Assembly (NCBI GenBank): GCA_945916045.1
Contig: CAMEGH010000001.1
Span: 1 to 33,768, forward strand
Origin: an uncultured Candidatus Saccharibacteria bacterium
Lineage (GTDB): Bacteria > Patescibacteriota > Saccharimonadia > Saccharimonadales > Saccharimonadaceae
Direction of reading: 5' to 3'
Length of the DNA: 33,768 nt
Below are positions 1 to 7,556 of the stretch, piece after piece. A model generated the notes under the pieces. That model made no database searches. It had not been told where the DNA came from and was given only the letters and a program-made list of their open reading frames with translations. The translations under genes were made by a program, and so were the position numbers. Numbering within the stretch: the first letter of the stretch is position 1; each line of letters opens with the position of its first letter.

Positions 1-237
1 ATTCGTGTGCCGGGCGAGAGCGACGGTATTGTTGGCAAACCAGGCACAGATTTGCATGTGCCGTACTACACTATTAGTATGGTAGTAGGGACGCAATCTG
101 GCGATGAATTGATTGAAGCAATTACTGCTGGTGGCCAATCGTGCAAAGCGCCGAGCGAAAGTGAATTTACCGATAGCGAATACTGTGCTGTAAATAAAAT
201 TGAATTTGTGGCGCGCAGCGGGGCGCCAGGGTTGTAG
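1..237 (+). CDS. C-terminal part of a surface or pilus-associated protein (cut by window edge)
   Basis: The frame is open from base 1 to a TAG at 235-237, so this is the last 78 residues of a gene that begins before the window. The visible part is polar, has two cysteines (in QSCKAP and EYCAVN) and no membrane segment. It looks like the extracytoplasmic end of a secreted protein. The PilX-like gene follows after about 25 bases on the same strand, suggesting one operon and a role as a pilin-like subunit. That role is inference from position only; no family motif is visible. Confidence 0.6.
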   Translation: MRVPGESDGIVGKPGTDLHVPYYTISMVVGTQSGDELIEAITAGGQSCKAPSESEFTDSEYCAVNKIEFVARSGAPGL

Positions 238-261
238 CGTATGATACAGAAAGGAGTGGGC

Positions 262-1500
262 GTGAAGCAAAAGATACGAAGCGGAGCCGAAGGGGCGGTA
301 TCATTGTTTGTAGTTATATTTACGTCGATTTTGCTAACAGGAATAACGGTTGGGTTTACGATTTTAATGTTGTCGGATCAAGAACGTTCGATCGACAACG
401 ACTTGGCGCAGAGTGCGCTCGATTCTGCCGAGGCAGGAGTGGAAGACGCCAAGCGTGTATTGGCACAGCTGGCGGATTGCCAAGAAAAGGGTTTGATTAA
501 TAGCAGTAATCGAAGTCCGCGCAATCCACTATGTGATCGCATCGCACAAGCGGTGAGTGCTGGTGAATGTGATACGATTTCTGTCGCAATGGGCGAAGGG
601 AGTGCAGCAGAGCGCAAGATTGCACAAACCGAAGGTGACCATCAGCTCGACCAAGCCTATACCTGCGTTACGATCAACCCAGACACCGATACGTTTGTGG
701 GGCAAATTAGCAACGAAGCCGACATGCAGGTGATTCCGCTACGCGCTTCGGCGGCGTTTGATACGGTAGAAATTAGCTGGATCGACCGTACTGATATTTC
801 GGGTGATATTGATTTTTCACCTGAACTAAAAGGCGACACGATCTCGCTCCCTGATCGTGCTGAATGGGAAGAGCGGGGCGCGGGTGATATTCTGCGTGTT
901 GGAAAAATGATATACGACGACGAGGCGATGAACCTGCAACAGATGGATGAGCAGCTGCGAACAGTATTTTTGTACAGCAGCTTGGTGGGCGGAACGATTG
1001 ACTTAACGGACGCTTCGGTGGATGGGCATACGCCAATTTCGCCCGGGGAGTTGCCAGAGGCGGGCGGTACGCCAAATCGGCCAGTATCGGCGCAGTGTGA
1101 TGACCGAAAAGAGCGAGGCTATTTGTGTAAAACGGTTATTAAAGTGAAGGATATCGTAGATGATAGGTTGGTGGATTTAACGCTGGCATCGGTATATCGC
1201 CAGACGAGTTTTAGTATTGCATTAAAGGACAGTACCGACCCAGAAAAAGATATTCAATTCCGTGGCGTGCAACCAGAAATTGATTCAACCGGGCGCGCTA
1301 ATAATGTGTTCCGGCGCGTGGTGTCGCGAGTAGAAGCGCGTGGCGGCAGTGTGCCATTTCCGCGTGCGGCCGTAGCGACAGATGGTAGTTTGTGTAAAAA
1401 CTTTACCGTTACCGATGACCCGGCGGATTATAACGAAGGAGGCGAAAGCGGTACGACAGGTTCTGGGTGTTACAATTTGCAAGGTGGTGGTGCTTTTTAG
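262..1500 (+). CDS. PilX-like type IV pilus-associated membrane protein
   Basis: I place the start at GTG 262 because AAAGGAG at 250-256 sits at normal Shine-Dalgarno distance; an in-frame ATG at 241 has no such signal. The 412-residue product begins with a short basic segment, then one hydrophobic helix (about residues 11-36, AVSLFVVIFTSILLTG...), then a long exported domain. After the helix comes a DNDLAQSALDSAEAGVEDAK stretch, which resembles the N-terminal helix of PilX/PilW-type minor pilins. Nine cysteines lie in the exported part, some as close pairs (AQCDD/YLCKT, LCKNF/GCYNL), suggesting disulfides. It probably takes part in pilus assembly or sits at the pilus tip. The family assignment is from pattern only. 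A terminator follows directly. Confidence 0.6.
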   Translation: MKQKIRSGAEGAVSLFVVIFTSILLTGITVGFTILMLSDQERSIDNDLAQSALDSAEAGVEDAKRVLAQLADCQEKGLINSSNRSPRNPLCDRIAQAVSAGECDTISVAMGEGSAAERKIAQTEGDHQLDQAYTCVTINPDTDTFVGQISNEADMQVIPLRASAAFDTVEISWIDRTDISGDIDFSPELKGDTISLPDRAEWEERGAGDILRVGKMIYDDEAMNLQQMDEQLRTVFLYSSLVGGTIDLTDASVDGHTPISPGELPEAGGTPNRPVSAQCDDRKERGYLCKTVIKVKDIVDDRLVDLTLASVYRQTSFSIALKDSTDPEKDIQFRGVQPEIDSTGRANNVFRRVVSRVEARGGSVPFPRAAVATDGSLCKNFTVTDDPADYNEGGESGTTGSGCYNLQGGGAF

Positions 1501-1526
1501 GAATAGTGCGTTTGTAGTAAAGAATA

Positions 1527-1551
1527 AAAACCTCCCGAACTGGGAGGTTTT
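1527..1551. terminator. bidirectional intrinsic terminator
   Basis: A perfect 10-bp stem AAAACCTCCC / GGGAGGTTTT with a 5-base loop has T-rich flanks on both strands. It lies between the convergent pilus gene and recombinase gene and can serve both. Confidence 0.9.
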
Positions 1552-1574
1552 CTGTATATTATAACGAGTATAAA

Positions 1575-2507
1575 CTACCGACTATGAAACTTATCGTGCA
1601 CTTCTTTCAAATGCTCGTCGGTAACGTGCGTGTACACCTGCGTGGTGCTGATGTCGCTGTGGCCGAGCATGTTTTGCACACTACGGATATCGGCGCCGTT
1701 CATTAGCAGATCGGTGGCAAAACTGTGGCGCATGGTGTGCGGACTGACGTGTTTGGTAATGCCGGCAAGTTTGGCGTATTTGCTGACCATTCGCTGCACG
1801 CTGCGCGGCGTAATCCGGCGGAAATCGCCATCGGTCGAAGTTGCTTGCACATTGCGGCTATAGCTAATAAACAGCGGCACTAAGCTATCGGTGCGTACGG
1901 CCAAATAATTTTCTACGTGTTCGGCGGCGGCTTCGCTAATAAACACTGGGCGGTCTTTTTGGCCTTTTCCGCGTACCATAAATTCGCGGCGTTTGGTGTT
2001 TACGTGGTCGCGGTCCAGCCCGACCAATTCGCTGACGCGCAGCCCGCTCGAAAAGAGTAGCTCAATAATCGCTCGGTCACGCAGTCCGGCGTCGTCATCT
2101 GTTTTAATCTCGCTAATTAGGCGCTCAATTTCATCCACGTGCAAAAAGGTTACTTGCTTGCGGTGCGTTTTTGGCAGCTCAATTTTGTTGGGCGGCAGCG
2201 ACGTAATATCGCGCTTGGAAAGATACTGCAAAAACCCGCGCAGGGCAATCAGGTGGTAACTTTGCGTCATGACGCCTAGTTTTTCGCCGTTGGCGTTTTC
2301 GTACCGGTTCAGCCACAAACGATATTTGCGGATGGTTTCGGTGGTGATTTCATCAACCGTAATATGGCCGACAAAATCATTAAAACGCTGCATATAATGC
2401 GTGTAATTTTCGGCAGTGCGCGTGCTGCGTCCCCCTTCGACTTCAATCGATTCGGCAAAGTCGTAAATCAGGTCGGGCAAAAAGTATTTTTGTTTCTCTT
2501 TTGTCAT
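1575..2507 (-). CDS. XerC/XerD-type tyrosine recombinase
   Basis: This 310-residue protein has the two-domain layout of Xer recombinases: an N-terminal SAM-like core-binding domain (about 8-100) and a C-terminal catalytic domain. The active-site set is visible: Arg157 (GLRVSEL), Lys181 (RGKGQKDR), His257 and Arg260 (HTMRHSFAT), His283 (LGHSDISTT) and nucleophile Tyr292 (VYTHV). Its normal family role is resolving chromosome dimers at a dif site. As a single chromosomal gene with no nearby phage or transposon genes, a Xer housekeeping role is likelier than an element integrase, but this is not proven. I chose ATG 2507 over the upstream in-frame start because the product then begins MTKEKQKYF like other Xer proteins and a -10 box ends six bases before it. 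It diverges from ndk. Confidence 0.9.
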   Translation of the reverse strand: MTKEKQKYFLPDLIYDFAESIEVEGGRSTRTAENYTHYMQRFNDFVGHITVDEITTETIRKYRLWLNRYENANGEKLGVMTQSYHLIALRGFLQYLSKRDITSLPPNKIELPKTHRKQVTFLHVDEIERLISEIKTDDDAGLRDRAIIELLFSSGLRVSELVGLDRDHVNTKRREFMVRGKGQKDRPVFISEAAAEHVENYLAVRTDSLVPLFISYSRNVQATSTDGDFRRITPRSVQRMVSKYAKLAGITKHVSPHTMRHSFATDLLMNGADIRSVQNMLGHSDISTTQVYTHVTDEHLKEVHDKFHSR

Positions 2508-2513
2508 GCTTTT

Positions 2514-2522
2514 AGTGTAGCA
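2514..2522 (-). promoter_or_regulatory. extended -10 promoter (TGC-TACACT) for the recombinase; leaderless
   Basis: On the minus strand TGCTACACT is followed by AAAAGC and then ATG. The expected +1 is at or next to the A of the start codon, so the mRNA should have no leader. No good -35 box is visible at the right distance. Confidence 0.55.
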
Positions 2523-2582
2523 TGTTTTGCGGCCTCTGGTGGTGTGGTAAAATAAAGAGAGTAATCTAAGAAGGAGACACCT

Positions 2583-3095
2583 GTGGCGCAAGCAAATCAC
2601 GTCGAAAAAACACTAGTACTTTTTAAACCAGATGCCGTACAGCGCGGAATTGTAGGCGAGATTTTGACTCGTTTTGAACGCGTTGGCCTGAAGATTGTTG
2701 GCACAAAAATGATCTTCCCAGACCGCGACCACTACTACGCACACTACGAATCAATCGGCAAAATGGTAACTCGCCGCGGCGACGGCGCGTTTCAGGTAAC
2801 GCTCGATTTTATGGGGCAGGGCCCAGTGATCGCCATGGTATTTGAAGGCGTTGAAGCAGTTGGTTTGGTGCGCAAAATGGTAGGCGGTACCGAACCAAAA
2901 TCAGCTGACCCAGGCACAATCCGCGGCGACTTTAGTCACATGAGCTTTGAATACGCAGACGGCAAAAAGAAGGGAATTCCAAACTTGATGCACGCCAGCG
3001 GCGACCCAGAAGAAGCCGAGCAAGAAATTGCACACTGGTTTAGCGACGACGAAATCTATAGCTACGAAATTGCTCACGAACGATTTTTGCGCTAA
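2583..3095 (+). CDS. ndk: nucleoside diphosphate kinase
   Basis: NDK transfers the gamma phosphate of ATP to NDPs through a phosphohistidine and balances NTP/dNTP pools in the cytosol. The start is GTG 2583, preceded by AAGGAG (2571-2576) at 6-base spacing. The product opens with the family signature KTLVLFKPDAVQRG, and the active-site loop reads PNLMHASGDPEEAEQEIAHWF with His137 as the phosphoacceptor. At 170 residues it is longer than the usual 140-150; extra residues lie around RRGDGAFQVTLDFMGQ and before the histidine loop (EYADGKKKGIP). A possible promoter is TTTTGC (2525-2530), 17 bases, TAAAAT (2548-2553). It is monocistronic, with a terminator 34 bases after the stop. Confidence 0.95.
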   Translation: MAQANHVEKTLVLFKPDAVQRGIVGEILTRFERVGLKIVGTKMIFPDRDHYYAHYESIGKMVTRRGDGAFQVTLDFMGQGPVIAMVFEGVEAVGLVRKMVGGTEPKSADPGTIRGDFSHMSFEYADGKKKGIPNLMHASGDPEEAEQEIAHWFSDDEIYSYEIAHERFLR

Positions 3096-3128
3096 GTTGC
3101 ACCTAGTCTGCGCAAAACCCGCGCACGC

Positions 3129-3158
3129 AAAACCTCCTCGCCAACAGAGGAGGTTTTT
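3129..3158 (+). terminator. intrinsic terminator after ndk
   Basis: The stem AAAACCTCCTC / GAGGAGGTTTTT has a 7-base loop and a T run. The last T of the run is the T of the TGC element of the tRNA-Arg promoter, so terminator and promoter are directly fused. Confidence 0.9.
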
Positions 3159-3166
3159 GCTATAAT
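3158..3166 (+). promoter_or_regulatory. extended -10 (TGC-TATAAT) for tRNA-Arg
   Basis: Perfect TATAAT at 3161-3166 with TGC immediately before it, 11 bases upstream of the tRNA. The -35 region falls inside the ndk terminator and matches poorly, as expected for an extended -10 promoter. Confidence 0.75.
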
Positions 3167-3177
3167 GCAAAGTACTC

Positions 3178-3254
3178 GCCTCGATAGCTCAACTGGATAG
3201 AGCAGTTCCGTCCTAAGGAAAAGGTTGTAGGTTCGACTCCTACTCGGGGTACCA
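3178..3254 (+). tRNA. tRNA-Arg (anticodon CCT)
   Basis: The cloverleaf can be drawn by hand. Acceptor GCCTCGA pairs with TCGGGGT using two G-U pairs, including 1-72. The D-stem is GCTC/GAGC. The anticodon loop GTCCTAA gives CCT (codon AGG). The T-arm is GTAGG-TTCGACT-CCTAC, discriminator A, and CCA is encoded. The anticodon stem has one G-A mismatch at 27-43. Confidence 0.93.
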
Positions 3255-3285
3255 GGTAAAGCGCGGCGCGCTGGGTTTTACCTGG
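3252..3285 (+). repeat. inverted repeat that includes the CCA end of tRNA-Arg
   Basis: CCAGGTAAA (3252-3260) and TTTACCTGG (3277-3285) are perfect 9-bp complements around a GC-rich loop. The left arm starts with the CCA of the tRNA. There is no T run, so it is not a standard terminator. It could shape tRNA 3' processing or end transcription weakly. Confidence 0.6.
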
Positions 3286-3311
3286 ATGTGCCCAACCGCT
3301 TGCGTATGTAG

Positions 3312-3317
3312 TATAAT
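3312..3317 (+). promoter_or_regulatory. -10 box (TATAAT) of a leaderless gene
   Basis: Consensus TATAAT ends seven bases before ATG 3325, placing the predicted transcription start at the start codon. No Shine-Dalgarno sequence lies between them. Confidence 0.6.
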
Positions 3318-3324
3318 ACTATTA

Positions 3325-3873
3325 ATGTCACGCAACGACGATTACGAATCAGAAAAAGCCTTCGAAGGCCAGCGCGATGGCGAAGAGGTGATTGCGGTAT
3401 TTCACCGCCATATTATTGCCATGCGCAAGGGGTTTTTGGGCTTGCTGATTCCGCTGGCGCTCACGTCGATTCCGCCGCTTATTTGGCAGTCAAACTTGGA
3501 ATTATTTTTACTGCCGATTGGCGGGTTGCTTATTGGCTTGCTGATTTTTGCGTACCACTTTATTATTTGGCGTTACACGGTGTTTGTGTTGACCGATCAG
3601 CGCCTGCGCCAAATCACGCAAAACGGCTTTTTTGGCACCGATGTGGTCGAGCTAAAGCTATCAAAAATCCATAACATAAGCTATAATATACCAGGATTTA
3701 GTGGAGAGATTTTTGGGTTTGGCACGATTGTAATTCAAACCTACGTGGGCGATTTGGTGATTAATTTAGTCGAACGCCCAGAGAAAATCTACAATCTGCT
3801 ACAAGACGCCGTCGAAGCGGTTGAACAAGAGCGAGGAGCGAATGAAGAAGTTGACATCGAAACTGAAGCGTAA
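3325..3873 (+). CDS. PH-domain (YdbS/bPH-like) membrane protein
   Basis: A 182-residue protein. A polar N-terminus with HRHIIAMRKGF leads into two hydrophobic helices (GFLGLLIPLALTSIPPLIW and LELFLLPIGG...IIW). The C-terminal part, YTVFVLTDQRLRQITQNGFFGTDVVEL, then SKIHNISYNIPG and GFGTIVIQT, matches the bacterial pleckstrin-homology pattern of YdbS-like proteins. The domain should face the cytoplasm. Molecular function is unknown for the family. Start ATG 3325 is preferred to 3286 because of the -10 box directly upstream. The 3' end overlaps the next gene by 32 bases, so the two are co-transcribed. Confidence 0.75.
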   Translation: MSRNDDYESEKAFEGQRDGEEVIAVFHRHIIAMRKGFLGLLIPLALTSIPPLIWQSNLELFLLPIGGLLIGLLIFAYHFIIWRYTVFVLTDQRLRQITQNGFFGTDVVELKLSKIHNISYNIPGFSGEIFGFGTIVIQTYVGDLVINLVERPEKIYNLLQDAVEAVEQERGANEEVDIETEA

Positions 3874-4930
3874 TAAGCCGGCCAAAAAGCCTGAGCGAAT
3901 TACTAACGCGACCGTTGCGGAGCACCGTGAGCGGATTTTGGCAGGTGCGCGCAAATTTGCGTATCCGATTCAGTATACGCGCCAGCAATTGGTGTTAATT
4001 GCGACCGGCATTGGGTTGGCGGTGGTGCTGCTGTTTGTGGCGTTTAGCTGGTACCAATTGTACCGCGCGCAAACGACAGGGCAGTTTTTTTACCGAATTA
4101 CGCAATTGGTACCGTTGCCGGTGGCCAAGGTGGACGACGAGTTGGTTCGATATAGCGATTATCTGTTAGAATATCGCAGCAATGAAACGTACCTCACGAC
4201 CGTAGAAAACATCGACAAAAACAGCAAAGAAGATGGCGTGCAAGAGCAGTTTGATTATATTCGCGTGCAAGCAATGCAAAAAGCGGTGGCCAATACGTAC
4301 GCGCAAAAAATTGCTAACGAGCGGGGAATTGAAATTACCGACGACCAAGTAACAGCCGCGATTGAACGCACGCGCCGGGTGAATTCATCGCAAGAAATTA
4401 GCGAAGCGGCGTACAACCGCACGCTCGAGCAATATTATGGCCAATCACCAGATGAAGGCCGCTACGTGATGAAGCAAAGTTTGCTGCGCCAAGAAGTGTC
4501 ATACGCGATTGATGAGCGCGCCCAAAGCGTGGCCGATGCGGTAGAAAAGCGCATTAGTGCGGCAAATGGCGATAGCGCCGTGGATTTTGAAAAATTGGCG
4601 GCAGATATGCAAGGCGAATATGCCGAAGTGCAACAAGCGACCTCTGGCTGGGTGCGCGAAAATAACCCGGATGGCGGCATCGCGGCGGCGGCTGCGGCGC
4701 TCGACAAAGGGCAGGTGGCTGGGCCGATTAAGCCATTTAGTGGTGACGGGTACTACTTCATCCAGCTGATTGATCGCAATCAAAACGGCGAAATTAACTA
4801 CGCGCACATTAAAGTGCCGCTGCTGGTATTTGCCGAACAAGTTGCTGCGTTGCAACAAGACGGCAAAATTGAACACTACATTGCTATGCCCGATGTTCAG
4901 CCGCAATTGCAATCTGACGACGAAAACTAA
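3842..4930 (+). CDS. membrane-anchored SurA/parvulin-like peptidyl-prolyl isomerase
   Basis: The 362-residue product has a basic cytoplasmic N-terminus (KKLTSKLKRNKPAKK), one membrane helix (about 50-72), and an exported part with a SurA-like helical region (DELVRYSDYLLEYR...) and a parvulin-like C-terminal domain (SGWVRENNPDGGIAAAAAALDKGQVAGPI, then DGYYFIQLIDR). This layout fits an extracytoplasmic folding factor of the PrsA/SurA type. The parvulin core is diverged, so isomerase activity is not certain. GAGGAG lies three bases before ATG 3842, which is tight; an in-frame TTG at 3821 is the alternative. It overlaps the PH-domain gene. Confidence 0.75.
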   Translation: MKKLTSKLKRNKPAKKPERITNATVAEHRERILAGARKFAYPIQYTRQQLVLIATGIGLAVVLLFVAFSWYQLYRAQTTGQFFYRITQLVPLPVAKVDDELVRYSDYLLEYRSNETYLTTVENIDKNSKEDGVQEQFDYIRVQAMQKAVANTYAQKIANERGIEITDDQVTAAIERTRRVNSSQEISEAAYNRTLEQYYGQSPDEGRYVMKQSLLRQEVSYAIDERAQSVADAVEKRISAANGDSAVDFEKLAADMQGEYAEVQQATSGWVRENNPDGGIAAAAAALDKGQVAGPIKPFSGDGYYFIQLIDRNQNGEINYAHIKVPLLVFAEQVAALQQDGKIEHYIAMPDVQPQLQSDDEN

Positions 4931-4948
4931 CGAATTATAGGAGGAGTT

Positions 4949-5554
4949 ATGCACACTCTACCAACTTTAGCGTACCAGTACGACGCGCTGGCGCCGCATA
5001 TTAGCGAAGAAATTATGCGCTTGCACCATGCCAAGCACCACCAAACATATGTGGACAAACTCAATGCTGCGCTGGAAGATGCGCCAGAAGACATTGCGGC
5101 ATTGCCGTTAGAAACGTTGCTTGCGCGCCTTGAAGACGTGCCAGAAAAAGTCCGTACGGCAGTGCGTAACAATGGCGGCGGGCATTATAATCATTCGCTT
5201 TTTTGGAATTGTATGACGCCAGGCGGCAGCGAACTTGTGGGTGATTTGCGCGCTGGGCTGGAAGAAAAATACGGCACCATCGATGCGTTTAAAGAGGCAT
5301 TTACTGCTAGAGCAACGGGCTTGTTTGGCAGTGGCTGGGTGTGGCTGATGCCAGACTTTTCGCTGCAAACGTCGCCAAACCAAGATTCGCCAGTGATGGA
5401 TGGCGAACCGGCGCCAATTTTAGGGCTTGATGTGTGGGAGCACGCCTACTATTTGGATTACAAAAATGTGCGCCCCGACTACATCGCTGCGTGGTGGCAG
5501 GTGGTTGACTGGGCGGCGGTCGCAAGCCGGTATGCGGCAGGCGAGCGCGGCTAG
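4949..5554 (+). CDS. sodA: superoxide dismutase, Fe/Mn family (probably Mn type)
   Basis: It dismutes superoxide to peroxide and oxygen. The 201-residue length is normal. Metal ligands are His26 (LHHAKHHQTYV), His82 (NHSLFW), Asp161 and His165 (DVWEHAYYLDY). Gly77 in NNGGGHYNHS and Gln145 in NQDSP are the residues usual in Mn-dependent enzymes; iron enzymes carry their glutamine near position 70 instead. Metal use can still be cambialistic. A strong ribosome site, AGGAGG at 4941-4946, precedes ATG 4949. There is no signal peptide, so it is cytosolic. It lies 18 bases after the parvulin-like gene and may be its co-transcribed neighbour. Only four bases separate its stop from the convergent surface-protein gene, with no terminator between. 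Confidence 0.95.
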   Translation: MHTLPTLAYQYDALAPHISEEIMRLHHAKHHQTYVDKLNAALEDAPEDIAALPLETLLARLEDVPEKVRTAVRNNGGGHYNHSLFWNCMTPGGSELVGDLRAGLEEKYGTIDAFKEAFTARATGLFGSGWVWLMPDFSLQTSPNQDSPVMDGEPAPILGLDVWEHAYYLDYKNVRPDYIAAWWQVVDWAAVASRYAAGERG

Positions 5555-5558
5555 CCGG

Positions 5559-7502
5559 TTAGTGTTTTATTCGTAGCTCGGTACCTTGTTCGGCGTTGTC
5601 ATATGTGGCAGCGCCGTTTTCGTTGGGCGACGCTAGGTTGTCGTCGGCTGGGCCGTAATCCGCAATGGTATTGTACGGTTCATCGATAGGCTCAGGCGTG
5701 TCTGCAAATGGCTGGTTTTGATCGTAGGCTTGCGGCTGGACTGCGGCAGGATCGGCGTAATCCGGCTGCTGATAGGGCGCAGTGGCGTAGTCGTTTTCTG
5801 GGTAGCTTGGCGGCATGTAGGTGTTCGGGTCGTACGCGGCCGGAGCTTGGTCGTAAGGGTGGCTGTATTCTGGCGCAGGCGGTGTATAGCCTGGTTGGTT
5901 GTAGTTTTGCGTCGGTGTTGTTTGGCTTGCTGGCGCTGCAAGCATGTCGTAGGCTTCGGCTTCGTAGCTTGATGCGTTCATTTCGTTAGACGGTTGCGTG
6001 CTGTAGGATTCGTTACTGCTACTGGTGCTGGCTACGTACTCTTCGCCCGCAGCTGGCGGCGTAAAGCCGTCATCAATCACAATTGGACTGTAGCCTTGCG
6101 CTGCTTGCTCTTGCTGTTTTTTGCGGCGAACGCGAACAATAATGAGCCAGAATACGGCTAGTAAGCCAAGAATACCGCCAATAATTCCCATAACAATCCC
6201 AGTTGTTGAGCCGCCGCCAGAACCGCCGGCTGACTCAGTCATGTTGAAGGTGAACTCTTGTGTATCGGGCACACCGCCGTTTTCAAATTCAAGTGCGTCG
6301 ACCGTTACTTCTTCTTCTGCGGCGCTATTGCCGCGCTCAACAGAGATAGTGTAAGTACCTTCTTTTAGTTCGAAGGTGCCTTCACCAGTACTGTTTGTAG
6401 TGTACGCGCCTTCGTGGCCGCTGACAGAAATTGTTGCGTTGGCAGCTGGTATGTCATTTTGTAGAACAGTAACTTTTACTGGGTAACCTTTGGTAGTGAA
6501 CGAACCTTCGTAGGTGTCGCTAAAGGCACCGGCACCTTTTTTGTCGGTAGAGATTTTATAAAAATAGGTGGTTCCCGGGAGTAGATCTTCCATCTCAATA
6601 CTGTATGAAGGGAAGCTTTGTGGATTGTCATCGTCGGCGTCGTAGGTAGAAACGTCTGCCTCATTCGAGAGGTCGCTTTCTGATGTTCCGTACGTAAATG
6701 TACTAGTGCCGGGGTGATTTGTTTCCCATGAAAGTTCGGCATTATCGTACAAAAAACTTGTTCGGATATTGCTAATGACCAGCGCCGGATTGGTGTTGTC
6801 GAGTTCTTCTTCGTCCTCTGGTTCTTCTTCAACGCGCGCAGCGGCATCGGGCGGCGTGCTGGTTCTGGAAGGGGTCGGTGTCGGTGTGGTTGGCCGTGAC
6901 GGCGTAGGAGTCGGCCGCGGCTGTGGACGTGGCTGTGGCTGGGGTTGTGGTTGCGGCCGTGGCGGCGGGTTGGGTGCGGGTGGTGTCGGCGGTGTTGGCG
7001 GCGGGTTGGGTGCGGGTGGTGTCGGTGGCGCAGGCGGGCTGTTGACGGTAATAACGCTCGAGCCGGATGTTGCATTAGCTCCGTTTACGGTACCAGAAGG
7101 GGTGATAGTAGTGCGTCCGGATTTTAGCGCACGGAATGTCACCGTGAAAGCAAGCAGGTTGTTGCCGACAGGTCCAGACCCAAATACGCCGGTATTATGG
7201 TAGAAATGAATTGCACCCGGGGAGGAGTTCGTCGGAGAGGTGTTGCCGTATCTGCTGCCTGCATTAGTCATGCGCACAATCGAAAGGGCAGAGGCGTCGA
7301 ACCGTGTCATGATGTTCGTGACCGATCCTTGTGCCGGGGCGTTTACACGCACTTGCACATCAAAAACATTGCCACGCGTAATGCTTCGATTGGTCGGCGA
7401 CATATGCACGCGCGAGCTGGATTGCGCTTGTAGCGGAATTGCAAAGCACAGAAACGCCACGAGTGCGACGACGACCGGAACGAGAAATTTAAGGTGTTTC
7501 AT
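5559..7502 (-). CDS. surface protein B: cohesin-like, FN3-like and regulatory-type domains, one TM, disordered tail
   Basis: The 647-residue product has a signal peptide (KHLKFLVPVVVALVAFLCFAI...), a cohesin-like beta domain (about 25-150; FDVQVRVNAPAQG, LLAFTVTFRALKSGRT), a linker of PPTPPAPNPPP repeats (about 154-220), a fibronectin-III-like domain (about 241-337; ELSWETNHPGTSTFTYGTSE), a carboxypeptidase-regulatory-like beta domain (VKVTVLQNDIPAANATISV...GEGTFELKEGTYTISV), one membrane helix (about 432-456) followed by RVRRKKQQ, and a 190-residue cytoplasmic tail rich in Y, Q, P, D and N. ATG 7502 is preferred because it places the signal peptide first; ATG 7547 is the alternative. Neither has a Shine-Dalgarno sequence. 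It is a paralogue of the gene just upstream and co-directional with it. Function is unknown; adhesion or carbohydrate/protein binding is a guess from the domains. Confidence 0.8.
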   Translation of the reverse strand: MKHLKFLVPVVVALVAFLCFAIPLQAQSSSRVHMSPTNRSITRGNVFDVQVRVNAPAQGSVTNIMTRFDASALSIVRMTNAGSRYGNTSPTNSSPGAIHFYHNTGVFGSGPVGNNLLAFTVTFRALKSGRTTITPSGTVNGANATSGSSVITVNSPPAPPTPPAPNPPPTPPTPPAPNPPPRPQPQPQPQPRPQPRPTPTPSRPTTPTPTPSRTSTPPDAAARVEEEPEDEEELDNTNPALVISNIRTSFLYDNAELSWETNHPGTSTFTYGTSESDLSNEADVSTYDADDDNPQSFPSYSIEMEDLLPGTTYFYKISTDKKGAGAFSDTYEGSFTTKGYPVKVTVLQNDIPAANATISVSGHEGAYTTNSTGEGTFELKEGTYTISVERGNSAAEEEVTVDALEFENGGVPDTQEFTFNMTESAGGSGGGSTTGIVMGIIGGILGLLAVFWLIIVRVRRKKQQEQAAQGYSPIVIDDGFTPPAAGEEYVASTSSSNESYSTQPSNEMNASSYEAEAYDMLAAPASQTTPTQNYNQPGYTPPAPEYSHPYDQAPAAYDPNTYMPPSYPENDYATAPYQQPDYADPAAVQPQAYDQNQPFADTPEPIDEPYNTIADYGPADDNLASPNENGAATYDNAEQGTELRIKH

Positions 7503-7556
7503 GGTGCGTTTCTTTTTATTTATTGTTGATGTTGCTGCTGGTTTCATGCGTAGGTG

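Noticed and set aside
6769..7203. Long glycine/valine-rich plus-strand frames opposite the surface proteins
   Set aside because: They are antisense shadows of the proline-rich linkers (CCN codons read as GG-rich on the other strand).
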